DNA of 64,000 nt from Desulfosporosinus acididurans. GTDB lineage: Bacteria > Bacillota > Desulfitobacteriia > Desulfitobacteriales > Desulfitobacteriaceae. The stretch lies in NCBI RefSeq assembly GCF_001029285.1, contig NZ_LDZY01000003.1, positions 1 to 64,000 on the forward strand. The letters run 5' to 3'. Shown one piece after another: positions 1-9,014 of the stretch; the first letter of the stretch is position 1, and each line of letters starts with the position of its first letter. The notes beneath the pieces are model-generated. The model was not told the DNA's origin and ran no database searches. It saw nothing but the letters and a program-made list of their open reading frames with translations. Both the position numbers and the translations under genes were made by a program.

Positions 1-2408
1 CTTCCCAGTGCCGGCAGCGCCGAAACATTACTCACATTAATGTTTACTCCAGGCAAGCTTGCCTGTTTTCCGTTCTTCCCTGTTTCCTGAATCACCAAGG
101 TATGCTTCCCGTTCGTAAGTTTCGTTGTATCCAAGCTGTAGTGATACCCCGAATTACTGTTGTTATACGCCGGAAGTGCTGCTGCCACATCCGTTCGCGA
201 GTCTCCATAGCTTGCCGTTCCTACGGGACTGTTATCGATGAGTACTTGTACCGTGCTCACTCCGCTGCCGTCCAAATACCACCCCCATAAGTTGACAGTC
301 CCGCTCAGCGTCCCGCTTATGTTCGTATCTAAACTTCCTTTCGCCGGTAACGAGGTATAATAAGGTGTTAAAGCATTGAAAAAGGCATCAACATCCAATG
401 AACCAAGTCCTGTAACTGCATCCCATCCAGTTCCGGCATTATAACATCCATTATAGCCAACCGTTATATCGTGAAACACAGAAAAGTTTCCTTGATATAA
501 TTTATATAAGTTGGGATTAAGTAATCCCAGCCGAGTATTTTGCTCAGCATTATAGGCTGCTATCCATCCGGCCAAAGTTGGCGCTGAGGCACTGGTACCC
601 ACCATAGCATTATCTTGCGGAGGATCACTCAAATAAGTATCATAGCCCGGACTAGTAGCTGCAAAGCTAAGATCGGGCACTCCCCTCCCTGTAGCACTGC
701 TAGAAACAATTCCGTTTTGCCAGGCTGGAACCGGGAAATCAGTGGAAAATCCTCCTCCGGAGGCATTCGGATAACCATTCCAGTTGTTGTCCCAAGACCA
801 TCCCCACTCGCTTGCCGTTTCATTAGTATTGCTATTAATTGCTAACTGCGTTCCTCCAACGCTTAACACATAAGGACTGGCAGACGGCATTTGTGCAAAT
901 GGTGAAGCCATGGGATTTGTCGAACCTAGATTTTCATAAGCGCCGTTATCTCCTGAAGAAGCAACAACTGTTATTCCTTCAGCCGCTGCTGCCTCCAATT
1001 GAGTTTCCCAAGCATTTTCGTAATCAGTTGGTAAAGGTCCTATAAATCCGTAACTTATAGAATATACTGAGACTCTATCTTCCTGAACCGCTGCAGTCAA
1101 TCCATCAAGCATATCTCCATAATCTGCGTAGAAATAAATTGTTGCTCCAGGTGCCGATGACTCTACCCGTTGAATGTCCAAATCAGCTTCTTCAACAGCT
1201 CCAGAATCGGGAGAATTGCCCGTTTGATCAACTGGTACAGGAATAAAATTCGCAGCAGGCAGCCCATATTTATTTTCAAAAGCAGCGAGAACATTAGGGT
1301 CGGGCATAGTATCACCATAGATCCCTACACTTGCATTATGACCTGATAAATTATTCACAATATTGGTTGCATCATAAGCGGTATTGATTTGATTCGGCGT
1401 AAATGCAGTCTGTACGATATTTGGCCCTGTCCATGTTAAAGAAATAGAATTTGTCGCTGTCCCACCTGAAGAATCAGGGATTGAAAATGAAAAGTTTTCA
1501 GTCCCTGCCTGATAGGCCTTAATATAAAGGTCCATTTCTCCATTAGAATCTGTATTATTAGGCTCAAATGATGAGGCCCACAATGCTGAAGCTGGAATAT
1601 TACCTCCAAGCAAAGAAACGGATAATCGCGCATTAGTTATATAATTACCACTTTGATCTTTTGCTATAATCCGCAGATATATATTTTGCCCTGTCGGAGC
1701 AGATAGTCCATTTTGAAATCGACTATCTGAAGTTATTGTTAAGCTATCTCCCGATGTTGAATTAGGTATGACTGCATCAGAAGAAATCGGTATTTTTATT
1801 AGATTGTGTGTAGAGGAGCTATCCGGATGCTTAATTTCGTGTGGTGTAAGGCCTGTAATTGTCTCAATATATGAAGATACTTCTGCTGGCACATTAATTG
1901 CCATAGTTGCAGTTGGCATAACTTTAGCATCTATTTTAACTTGCTTAATTTGAGTTTTAAATAATTTCGCTATTGTTCCAACAGTTCCTGTATATTCTAA
2001 ATGAGATTTTAATTTGTCCGCTTTATCTCGAGTTAATCCAAAGGACGTAAAATACGAATTCACACTTGTTACTGCAGAATCAGGAGGACCAAACATCGCA
2101 TTTAATTGATCCGGCGTTAAAAAATGATGGTAATTTGGTGATTTGGGATCCGACACCGATTTAACATAATTATCCAATCCCTCTGGATCAGACATTTTTA
2201 AGTATATATGTACAGGGATTACGGTACTATCCGGAATGGGTACAACCGCATGATTTACCAGAATTGAAGGGTCAGGCGTAATTATTAGGGGGTGTGTCTT
2301 ATTACCAAGGCCTGCTGGGACTTCACTCGCATAAACTGTTTCCACGGAGCTAAAAATGAAAAACATTAACATCAAAACGCTAAAAATTTTTAATAACTTT
2401 CTTTTCAT
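1..2408 (-). CDS. Secreted S53 (sedolisin/kumamolisin) serine-carboxyl peptidase, C-terminus cut by window edge
   Basis: The open frame starts at ATG 2408, after a GAGGATGGGG stretch, and runs off the left edge (at least 802 residues). A basic, hydrophobic signal peptide ends near VYA. Residues about 45-205 match the pro-kumamolisin activation domain, including YHHFLTPDQ. Residues about 335-682 are the S53 catalytic domain. Glu407 and Asp411 sit in EADLDIQ, the oxyanion Asp487 in ASSGD, and Ser606 in GTSASAP. The calcium-site motif HDITVGYNG is followed by GWDAVTGLG. Between prodomain and catalytic domain, residues about 220-330 look like a bacterial Ig-like domain, which is unusual. After the catalytic domain comes another Ig-like domain beginning GWYLDGSGV. 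Family knowledge says such enzymes are autoactivated acidic endopeptidases. What lies beyond residue 802, for example a cell-wall anchor, cannot be seen. It is divergent from the S-layer gene to its right. Confidence 0.9.
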   Translation of the reverse strand, partial: MKRKLLKIFSVLMLMFFIFSSVETVYASEVPAGLGNKTHPLIITPDPSILVNHAVVPIPDSTVIPVHIYLKMSDPEGLDNYVKSVSDPKSPNYHHFLTPDQLNAMFGPPDSAVTSVNSYFTSFGLTRDKADKLKSHLEYTGTVGTIAKLFKTQIKQVKIDAKVMPTATMAINVPAEVSSYIETITGLTPHEIKHPDSSSTHNLIKIPISSDAVIPNSTSGDSLTITSDSRFQNGLSAPTGQNIYLRIIAKDQSGNYITNARLSVSLLGGNIPASALWASSFEPNNTDSNGEMDLYIKAYQAGTENFSFSIPDSSGGTATNSISLTWTGPNIVQTAFTPNQINTAYDATNIVNNLSGHNASVGIYGDTMPDPNVLAAFENKYGLPAANFIPVPVDQTGNSPDSGAVEEADLDIQRVESSAPGATIYFYADYGDMLDGLTAAVQEDRVSVYSISYGFIGPLPTDYENAWETQLEAAAAEGITVVASSGDNGAYENLGSTNPMASPFAQMPSASPYVLSVGGTQLAINSNTNETASEWGWSWDNNWNGYPNASGGGFSTDFPVPAWQNGIVSSSATGRGVPDLSFAATSPGYDTYLSDPPQDNAMVGTSASAPTLAGWIAAYNAEQNTRLGLLNPNLYKLYQGNFSVFHDITVGYNGCYNAGTGWDAVTGLGSLDVDAFFNALTPYYTSLPAKGSLDTNISGTLSGTVNLWGWYLDGSGVSTVQVLIDNSPVGTASYGDSRTDVAAALPAYNNSNSGYHYSLDTTKLTNGKHTLVIQETGKNGKQASLPGVNINVSNVSALPALG

Positions 2409-3051
2409 TTATCCCCATCCTCAATACAAAAATTATTATGCAAATACCTAATAAAATCCCATTATCCCTCCTTTAAAAGATTCCTCAATTTTCTTTCTGT
2501 CCATACATATCTTTACAATACTATAGATCGTCTGTAAAATCTATATTTTTCAAAATACTGCTATCCTGAGGTCTATAAAGATAATTAATACCTTGTTGTT
2601 CCTTCATATGAACTTACTGCCTGCTTTTTTAATCTTTTTTCCTTTTAAAGAGGATGGGGAAAATTGGAGTAATTAATATTCATATTACACACTGCATTAA
2701 TATATAATATTCAAAATATTTTAAAATTTTCTCCCAATTTGAAGGAGTTCTTTTATCGAATGTAGAATTGTTTTTGTATACATTTTCTATGATATACATT
2801 TTTAGTAATTAATTATTTATTTTTCCATCTTAAGCCTCCACTTCTACAGTGGGAGTGGAGGCTATAGCTTGCTTCGATGGGGGTAGAGCTCCCACCGAAG
2901 CCTGATGTTCAGCTTCAGCTGAACGAGTTCACTAGAATCCTTTCTTAGAAATTTAAATAGGGGGGTGCACGACAAACTATTAAACGGTTTCGGAAAAGAG
3001 ATATTCATCCACTACACAGAAAGATCCAAAGACAGAGGAGGTTTTTTCCAA
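2409..3051. other. Intergenic region between the S53 peptidase and the plus-strand S-layer gene
   Basis: About 640 bp of AT-rich DNA separates two divergent genes. It contains an IS200/IS605-like remnant (2825-2932). The last ~95 bp form a leader that aligns by eye with the leader of the minus-strand paralogue: GGGGGTG, then GGAAAAGAGATA, then GATCCAAAGAC. A weak promoter-like stretch, TTGTTT followed by TATGATATAC, lies near 2771-2802, upstream of the remnant. No gene was recognised here. Confidence 0.5.
2825..2932 (-). mobile_element. IS200/IS605-like remnant, copy A
   Basis: Read on the minus strand it begins GTGAACTCGTTCAGCTGAAG and runs through a CTCTACCCCC block. It ends with a hairpin (CCACTCCCACT...GAAGTGGAGGC) followed by TTAAGATGG. 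The same ordered blocks recur at 26548, 41960 and 49044. The terminal GAAGTGGGAGTCT hairpin resembles IS200/IS605 right ends. No transposase remains. It lies only ~20 bp before the conserved leader of the plus-strand S-layer gene. Confidence 0.5.
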
Positions 3052-6000
3052 ATGAAAAAAACTCAAAATATCTTTGCATCATTGGCTATTATGAGTATGA
3101 CCCTAACCACAGTGCCATTACATGCTTTCGCGGACAGCATGGTGCCAACTCGTATAGCAGGTAATACCGCAGCTCAAACTGCTGCAGCAATCGCAGATCA
3201 AACCGGCTGGACTGGCATAGCAATTCTTGCTTCCTCAGCCTCCTATGGTATGGTAGATGCCCTGACTGCAGGACCACTTTCTACTTATTTGAAAGCTCCG
3301 ATCCTTTTAACCGGTCCTGGAAACACCTTGGACCCTGACACAAAAAATGAACTTACCAAACTCAATGTTAAAACGGTTTATGTCACCAGCGGTACCGCTG
3401 TAATCAGCCAAGCGGTGCTTGATCAATTATCAGGCATGGGCATTTCAGTTATTTCCCTTGGTGGTCAAGACCGTGCAGAAACTTCCGTTAACATTGCTAA
3501 AAGAATGGTTGGCGTAACTAAGGTTGCCGTTGCCAATGGATTACAAGATGCTCTTTCCATTGCTTCCGTTGCTTCCGCTGCCAATGAGCCTATTCTCTTA
3601 ACTGACAAAAATTCCGTTCCTCCAAGTGTTGCAGCTTACTTAACAGCTAACCCGAGCATCACTTCATCTGATGTTATCGGCGGAACAGGTGTTATCAGTG
3701 ATGCAGTAGCGGCTCAATTCCCGCACGCTACCCGCCATTTCGGAAACACCGCTTATGATACCAATAACCAAGTTATCCAAGACTTCAGTTCATCGCTCAA
3801 ATTCGATAATGTCTATGTAGCCAATGGCAACACTGGTATTGATGCTCTTGCAGGTGCGCCTCTTGCAGCTATGACCAACTCCCCCATTGTCCTCACAGAC
3901 GGAACAGTTCCTGCAGCAGCTGCGTATGTTCACGGTAAACTAGCCGCTGATGCTGTTGTAACTGCTCTCGGCGGTGCAGCTGTTGTTTCTGATCAAGTAC
4001 GTACCGGTATTCTCACAGGGCAAGTAAATAACCCAGGTGGACCTGTAGCTGTTACCTCTGTAACTGCTGTAAGCGCTGCGAGCTTCGAAGTAAAATTCAG
4101 CTCAGCACCTGCTGATCCATCTAAAGTTTCTTTCACAGTTACCAATACAGGCTCTCCCGTTACTGTAACTACCAGCTGGGACTCCACCAATACAGTAGCT
4201 ACCTTGTCTTGCGCTAATAACTTGCCTGAAGGAAGCTACGCTATCGATGTTCAAAATAACTCGTTTGATCTTGGCACAAGCACCGTAGCTATTACTGCAC
4301 AAAAAATTGCTAAGATCACTATCAATTCAACGAAACTTGCTGTGACCACAGCAAATTCAACCACTGCCGGCGGAATTGGTTATGCTACCTTTATAGCTCA
4401 GGACCAATATGGCAGTGATATTACCAGCAGCTATCTGGCCAATAACATTACCTGGACTACTGGTGTCGGTTCTATTACTGTTCCAACGCATGGTGTATTA
4501 CAGGTAACACCTAATACCATGAATCTTCTCACCTTCTCCACAGTGGTTATCACAGGTTATGATTCAAGCTCCGGTGTTTCTACAAGTGCAACTTTAAATA
4601 CTTCTACAGCGGCTGGAACATTAAGCAGTATAACGCTTAATAAACTGATCAACTCAAACAATGCAATTCTTACCGCTCAGGATACCAGCAACATTTGGTA
4701 TATTGATTACACCGCTAAAGATATGAGTGGCAATCCCACGAATGATTATAACCTTGTAAAAAACGGCTTAATTACAATTGGAACCGACTACGAGATAACA
4801 TGCTCCAATCCCTATGTAACTGCCAAAGTTGTACAAGATCCTAATGACAGCAACAAAGCTGCAATTCAAGTTACAGTTAATAGTACCTCTGTTCAAATGG
4901 ATATGCCCGTAACTATTACAGCTATGTGTTATGGAGGAACCCCTTCCTCTTTGACTTTAACGCTGAAGAAACAACAATCTGTTGAAACCTTCACTCTGAT
5001 GGCTCCGAATCAAGTAATTGCTTCTGGTGAATACAAACAAATTCCGTTTATGGCCTATGACCAAAACGGAGTTCAACTTACCAGATATAGTGATCTTACG
5101 AATGTTATTTTAAGTCCTCTATATTCCAATTCAAGTCAACCAGGAGCACAGTTAATACAAAATCCTGACGGTACAGCAAGTTTATGGTATCAGGCTAGCA
5201 CACTTCCTGCTGGTTCCAACCAAAGCCAGCCCGGAGTCATTACGGCAAGTGTCCCCGGATCAGGTAAAATCAGCACTATCACCATTAATATCCAAACACT
5301 TCCCAAAGCCAACACGCTGACTTTAAATAGTCATATTATGATCAGTTCTATGGAAGCGCCCACTGTTGCGTGCAATTTGATTCCTACCTCCGCCGCAGAC
5401 TACGGCGCAATTGAAAAAGTTGACTTCGGTTACAACTATGGGGGCTTAACCGTTAACGATCAATATGGCAGACCTATGGACTTTACCTCGCTTGCTAAAT
5501 ACGGAGCCGATGGTAACCGGTATCAAGTTGCGGCAACTACTACAGGAGGCTCCATTGCTTTGGATCAATGTGGTTCTGATAAAGAAGTTATGCTGCCTGC
5601 AGGTTATGGAGTAAGGTATGCTGTTGCCAATGCTGGGAAAAGCATCGAAATCAGGTCCTTAAAGCCAGGTCAGCAAACAGTTCGTTTCTATTTGTATGAT
5701 ACTTACCAAACGGCTAATGTTTCTGGCAGAAGGTCAGATGGTTCAACCTATAACAGAGGTGATTACATTTTTAATAACAGCATCAAGAACTACAACGATT
5801 TATCCCCAATTGATTCTAAGTCTGTGACTTACTCAGTGCTCCAAAATAAAGATATTAAAGGCTATACTATTGCTAAAGAGCCAAATCCAATATATGCAAA
5901 AATTCCTGCAACGACAAATTCAGCTCCAACAACAGCAGGGGCAATTACACTTCAGCAACAGGAGTACGAAGCTAACCCTTATGTATTTGGGCTGACAGCA

Positions 6001-6711
6001 GGCGGTGGTTTAGTAGTGCTTGCCGGCTATTCTATACAAGGGGCTTATGTTAATTCCAGCGACTTCTTAGTTGACACAGAAAATACCGGTGAGGTAAGTT
6101 GCGCGAAGCATACTGCCGATGCTGTCTATGTTGCGGCCAAAAAATTGGATCCTTCTAAGTCTTCGTCAAGCACTACCTTGACTGTAACTATAAAAGGTGC
6201 TGACGGGCTGACACATGCCGTAACAACGCCTATTACTTCGTCAACGACAAACCCTGTTGCACAATCGATGGGCGTGTATGTCGACCAAACAATAAATGGC
6301 GCCTCTCTCTCTGACGACGGCACCACGGTTTATATTAAAGCGGGCTCCGATGCCGATACTACAGGTTTAGCTGTAGGAAAATATCTCTCCCGTTATATTC
6401 CTGCCGCAGCTGCATTAAATGTTGGCGGAAAAAATCGCGCTGTAGTGTACTTCTATGCTAAAGATTCCTACGGAACAAAAGGTATCGATTTAGCATCAAT
6501 AAGCCTAGTGGGCAATACTGGTGATTTTACTGCAACTAATGTTACCAGTAATGGCGAGTTTAGCCTTAACAGTGATGGCAGCATTGCAAAAAATACATTA
6601 GGCCAAGAAGTACTAAGCAGTTCAGAGCCCGGCTTTACTAAGTATGTGACTGTTACCGGCGTAACAACAAGCGGATTACTGCAAACAGTCAAGATCGTAT
6701 ACACTAAGTAA
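3052..6711 (+). CDS. S-layer-like surface protein with three N-terminal CWB2 repeats (copy 1)
   Basis: The ATG at 3052 is preceded by AGAGGAGG at good spacing and is followed by a signal peptide ending AFA, so it is preferred over a GTG at 2965 in the same frame. The product is 1219 aa. Residues about 30-325 are three cell-wall-binding repeat 2 units with typical blocks (TRIAGNT, ILLTGPG, VISLGGQDR, VIGGTGVIS, ALGGAAVVS). The remaining ~890 residues are Thr/Ser/Val-rich Ig-like beta domains. In C. difficile such proteins form the S-layer and bind a wall polysaccharide through CWB2; here that is inference. DNA at 3141-3921 is almost identical to the opposite-strand paralogue at 9015-12623, whereas the central part is diverged. 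The leader is shortened by a mobile remnant, so it may be weakly expressed. Confidence 0.9.
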   Translation: MKKTQNIFASLAIMSMTLTTVPLHAFADSMVPTRIAGNTAAQTAAAIADQTGWTGIAILASSASYGMVDALTAGPLSTYLKAPILLTGPGNTLDPDTKNELTKLNVKTVYVTSGTAVISQAVLDQLSGMGISVISLGGQDRAETSVNIAKRMVGVTKVAVANGLQDALSIASVASAANEPILLTDKNSVPPSVAAYLTANPSITSSDVIGGTGVISDAVAAQFPHATRHFGNTAYDTNNQVIQDFSSSLKFDNVYVANGNTGIDALAGAPLAAMTNSPIVLTDGTVPAAAAYVHGKLAADAVVTALGGAAVVSDQVRTGILTGQVNNPGGPVAVTSVTAVSAASFEVKFSSAPADPSKVSFTVTNTGSPVTVTTSWDSTNTVATLSCANNLPEGSYAIDVQNNSFDLGTSTVAITAQKIAKITINSTKLAVTTANSTTAGGIGYATFIAQDQYGSDITSSYLANNITWTTGVGSITVPTHGVLQVTPNTMNLLTFSTVVITGYDSSSGVSTSATLNTSTAAGTLSSITLNKLINSNNAILTAQDTSNIWYIDYTAKDMSGNPTNDYNLVKNGLITIGTDYEITCSNPYVTAKVVQDPNDSNKAAIQVTVNSTSVQMDMPVTITAMCYGGTPSSLTLTLKKQQSVETFTLMAPNQVIASGEYKQIPFMAYDQNGVQLTRYSDLTNVILSPLYSNSSQPGAQLIQNPDGTASLWYQASTLPAGSNQSQPGVITASVPGSGKISTITINIQTLPKANTLTLNSHIMISSMEAPTVACNLIPTSAADYGAIEKVDFGYNYGGLTVNDQYGRPMDFTSLAKYGADGNRYQVAATTTGGSIALDQCGSDKEVMLPAGYGVRYAVANAGKSIEIRSLKPGQQTVRFYLYDTYQTANVSGRRSDGSTYNRGDYIFNNSIKNYNDLSPIDSKSVTYSVLQNKDIKGYTIAKEPNPIYAKIPATTNSAPTTAGAITLQQQEYEANPYVFGLTAGGGLVVLAGYSIQGAYVNSSDFLVDTENTGEVSCAKHTADAVYVAAKKLDPSKSSSSTTLTVTIKGADGLTHAVTTPITSSTTNPVAQSMGVYVDQTINGASLSDDGTTVYIKAGSDADTTGLAVGKYLSRYIPAAAALNVGGKNRAVVYFYAKDSYGTKGIDLASISLVGNTGDFTATNVTSNGEFSLNSDGSIAKNTLGQEVLSSSEPGFTKYVTVTGVTTSGLLQTVKIVYTK
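3141..3921. repeat. Near-identical inverted repeat, left arm
   Basis: Comparing by eye with the reverse complement of about 11745-12535, I find only about three mismatches in ~780 bp, even at silent positions. The segment encodes the CWB2 region. Outside this block identity drops within ~200 bp. Such homogeneity in otherwise diverged paralogues indicates recent gene conversion or inversion. Confidence 0.85.
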
Positions 6712-7013
6712 TAGGAACACATTAGAGTGATTAATAATATCCTGGCTTCCGCCGAGCTCTGCTGAGGACAGAAGCCATTAATTAAAGTTAATGCTTAAAA
6801 AGTATACTTTGTAATAGTTGAATGAAAACTGGCCCTGAATTTCAGAAAGAAAAATCAGGGCCAGTTTTCATTCTATTATTATCGTCCCATTATCGTTCTG
6901 TTATTGTTGTTTTATGATTGTTATTGTATTTGCAGGCCCCCAAAATGATCACTGCGAAAGTAAGAGGCCTCCGTCTATTGGATTCCTAATCTCAAACCTT
7001 GAGATTATCAAAA
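6712..7013. other. Convergent intergenic region
   Basis: This 302-bp gap lies between convergent surface-protein genes. It contains a strong bidirectional terminator at 6821-6872. Otherwise it is AT-rich, with no recognisable gene. Confidence 0.6.
6821..6872. terminator. Bidirectional rho-independent terminator
   Basis: A perfect 18-bp stem (AATGAAAACTGGCCCTGA paired with TCAGGGCCAGTTTTCATT) and a 16-nt loop lie 110 bp after the plus-strand S-layer gene and before the end of the convergent CWB2-FN3 gene. Confidence 0.8.
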
Positions 7014-8675
7014 TCACTTTGTGGCAGTGTAGGTAATATTCGAGAAATCACTTGGGCCTTTAGCACCAACCGCCTGCACTTTATAATAATAAACCTTACC
7101 AGTGGATACCGAACTGTCAAGATACGTTACAAAGGCCGGAGAGGCAATTTTCTCATACGTTCCAGAAAATGATGTTGCCCTATAAATGTTGTAATAAGCA
7201 GCATTACTGACTCCGCTCCAACTCAACAGGATTTGCGAATTATTCTGGCCCACTGCAACAAGATTTGTAGGTGGAGAAAAAACACTCTGGTCTAGTAAAG
7301 CCGTTGCGTACACCACGTTTGAGAATGCACCAGTGCCTGTTGTATTTACCGCCTGAACTTTATAGTAGTATGTTACGCCAGACGAAACGGTATCATCCGT
7401 ATAGTATGGAAAAGTAGCCGAAGTAACAAGTTGATATATCCCCGAATCAGCAGTGGTTCTATAAACATTATATGAAATGGCATTATTTACCGAATCCCAA
7501 GACAAATCGATCTCGTTCGTATCTACGGCATCCGCCTCAAAATGATTTGGACTTCCAAGTATACCGTTATTATCAACACCGGTATTAGTTCCACTATTAT
7601 TTCCCGTATTAGATCCGCTGTCAGTACCGCCATTGACACCACTAGTAGTACTACCCTTAGTCCCGCTATCAGTAGCAGTTCCAGAAGCAGCACTAGTATT
7701 AGTTGTAATAGTGCTTAGCAAATTATCCGATACGACTGCTGTTCCACCTAAAGCCGTTACCTTTTTAATGTTGTTCATATTATCCGTAAAAAAACTCAAG
7801 GTTTCAGCGTTAAGTGGTTCTTTTACAAGAATGACCGGCGATTTTGTTAGTGAGGCAAGTACAGATCCAGACAATGCATCGGGGTAGGTTTCTCCTGTTG
7901 CTACATAGCATGTGCTCAAATCAAGATCTTTAGCAAACGTTTTTATGATTTCGATATTTGTACTATAGTGATCAGTAGAATTTATTCTTTGGGGAGAAGG
8001 AAGTTGCTTAACAACACCATCACTAATATAACTCTCATCACCTAAAACATAGGTTTTCTCTACTGATTTCTCTACATAATCCTTGATATCCGGCTGGAGC
8101 AAATTTTCGGGCGTAAGTATAATTGGCATTTGTTTTAGTGCCGCAATAGGTGCAACAGATAATACATCTTGAAAATCATCACCTGAAGCAATCACTGCAT
8201 CATCAGACTTACCTAAAACTTGAGCTACATCTAAAGATGTTGCATAGCGATCTTGTCCGGCAATTCTCCATACATTAATGCCTAAATTCTCTATTTCTTG
8301 CTGCACTCCTGCGGAGAGAATTCCTTGTCCTCCAATCATAATTACACTTTTTACATGCAAATTTAAAAGTTCTTCTTTCGTTGCGTCCTCCAGGTGATTG
8401 ACAGAATTAAGCAAAATGGGAGCATCATATTTTGCGGCTAGAGGAGCAGCACATAATGCATCAGGAAAATTCTCCCCACTGGCGACGACTGCGTAATAGG
8501 ACGAAGTCCACCCTGCATTAGCAATAGCTGCAGCAGTCTGATACTGATCTTCTCCGGCAAGACGGGTATTCTGAATCTTCGTCGCTGTTACTGCATAGGC
8601 ACCCTTGGGCACCATTATCATTGAAACTAATAGGCAAAGTGAGATAGCAACTGATTTGAGTTTCAATTTTTGCAT
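7014..8675 (-). CDS. CWB2 surface protein with two fibronectin type III domains
   Basis: ATG 8675 (MQKLKLKSVAISL) follows GGAAGAG and starts a signal peptide ending AYA. A TTG 24 bp upstream in frame is less likely. The 553-aa product has three CWB2 repeats (about residues 35-330). Then comes a Ser/Gly/Thr/Asn-rich linker (about 335-375) and two FN3 modules, each with a YYYKVQAV strand. The CWB2 part should hold it on the wall while the FN3 pair projects outwards. No catalytic motif was seen, so an adhesive or structural role is likely but unproven. It is the only gene wholly inside the segment that would flip if the flanking inverted S-layer copies recombined. Confidence 0.88.
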   Translation of the reverse strand: MQKLKLKSVAISLCLLVSMIMVPKGAYAVTATKIQNTRLAGEDQYQTAAAIANAGWTSSYYAVVASGENFPDALCAAPLAAKYDAPILLNSVNHLEDATKEELLNLHVKSVIMIGGQGILSAGVQQEIENLGINVWRIAGQDRYATSLDVAQVLGKSDDAVIASGDDFQDVLSVAPIAALKQMPIILTPENLLQPDIKDYVEKSVEKTYVLGDESYISDGVVKQLPSPQRINSTDHYSTNIEIIKTFAKDLDLSTCYVATGETYPDALSGSVLASLTKSPVILVKEPLNAETLSFFTDNMNNIKKVTALGGTAVVSDNLLSTITTNTSAASGTATDSGTKGSTTSGVNGGTDSGSNTGNNSGTNTGVDNNGILGSPNHFEADAVDTNEIDLSWDSVNNAISYNVYRTTADSGIYQLVTSATFPYYTDDTVSSGVTYYYKVQAVNTTGTGAFSNVVYATALLDQSVFSPPTNLVAVGQNNSQILLSWSGVSNAAYYNIYRATSFSGTYEKIASPAFVTYLDSSVSTGKVYYYKVQAVGAKGPSDFSNITYTATK

Positions 8676-9014
8676 CACTATTGTCTCTCTTCCTTTCAAA
8701 ATAATTTTTACTCTTCATATTATTTTCAATACTGATCAAACCTCTTTGATATATGATGGAGCAATAAATTTATAGCCAAATTATACCACGAAAAACATGA
8801 AAAACCTGCAATAATTACTTAAATTTACAAGTCGTGAGTCAATTATCTCTTAAGATAGGTGCCAAATAGCTGTATCTATTTTCACTGACCGTCTATAAAC
8901 CTTTACAGTGAGTTTTTTTCTCAATTCTATGTAAGAAAAGGAGCCAATACACCCGAAAGCATATTGACTCCCTATCTCAATTAGTAACTTATGCAGTAAA
9001 CTTTGGATCTGAGA
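8676..9014. other. Intergenic region with terminator and possible promoter
   Basis: The 339-bp gap lies between two minus-strand genes. It holds the terminator of the upstream S-layer gene (8933-8972). A TATAAT-like -10 (complement of 8780-8785) could serve the CWB2-FN3 gene, but no good -35 was found. No additional gene is seen. Confidence 0.5.
8933..8972 (-). terminator. Rho-independent terminator of minus-strand S-layer gene
   Basis: On the minus strand GGAGTCAATA and TATTGGCTCC form a stem with one mismatch, followed by TTTTCTT. It lies 43 bp past the stop of the S-layer gene. Confidence 0.7.

Noticed and set aside
2965-3051. Upstream GTG start for the plus-strand S-layer protein
   Set aside because: The extra residues precede a clear signal peptide and lie in the conserved non-coding leader shared with the paralogue; ATG 3052 has AGAGGAGG at proper spacing.
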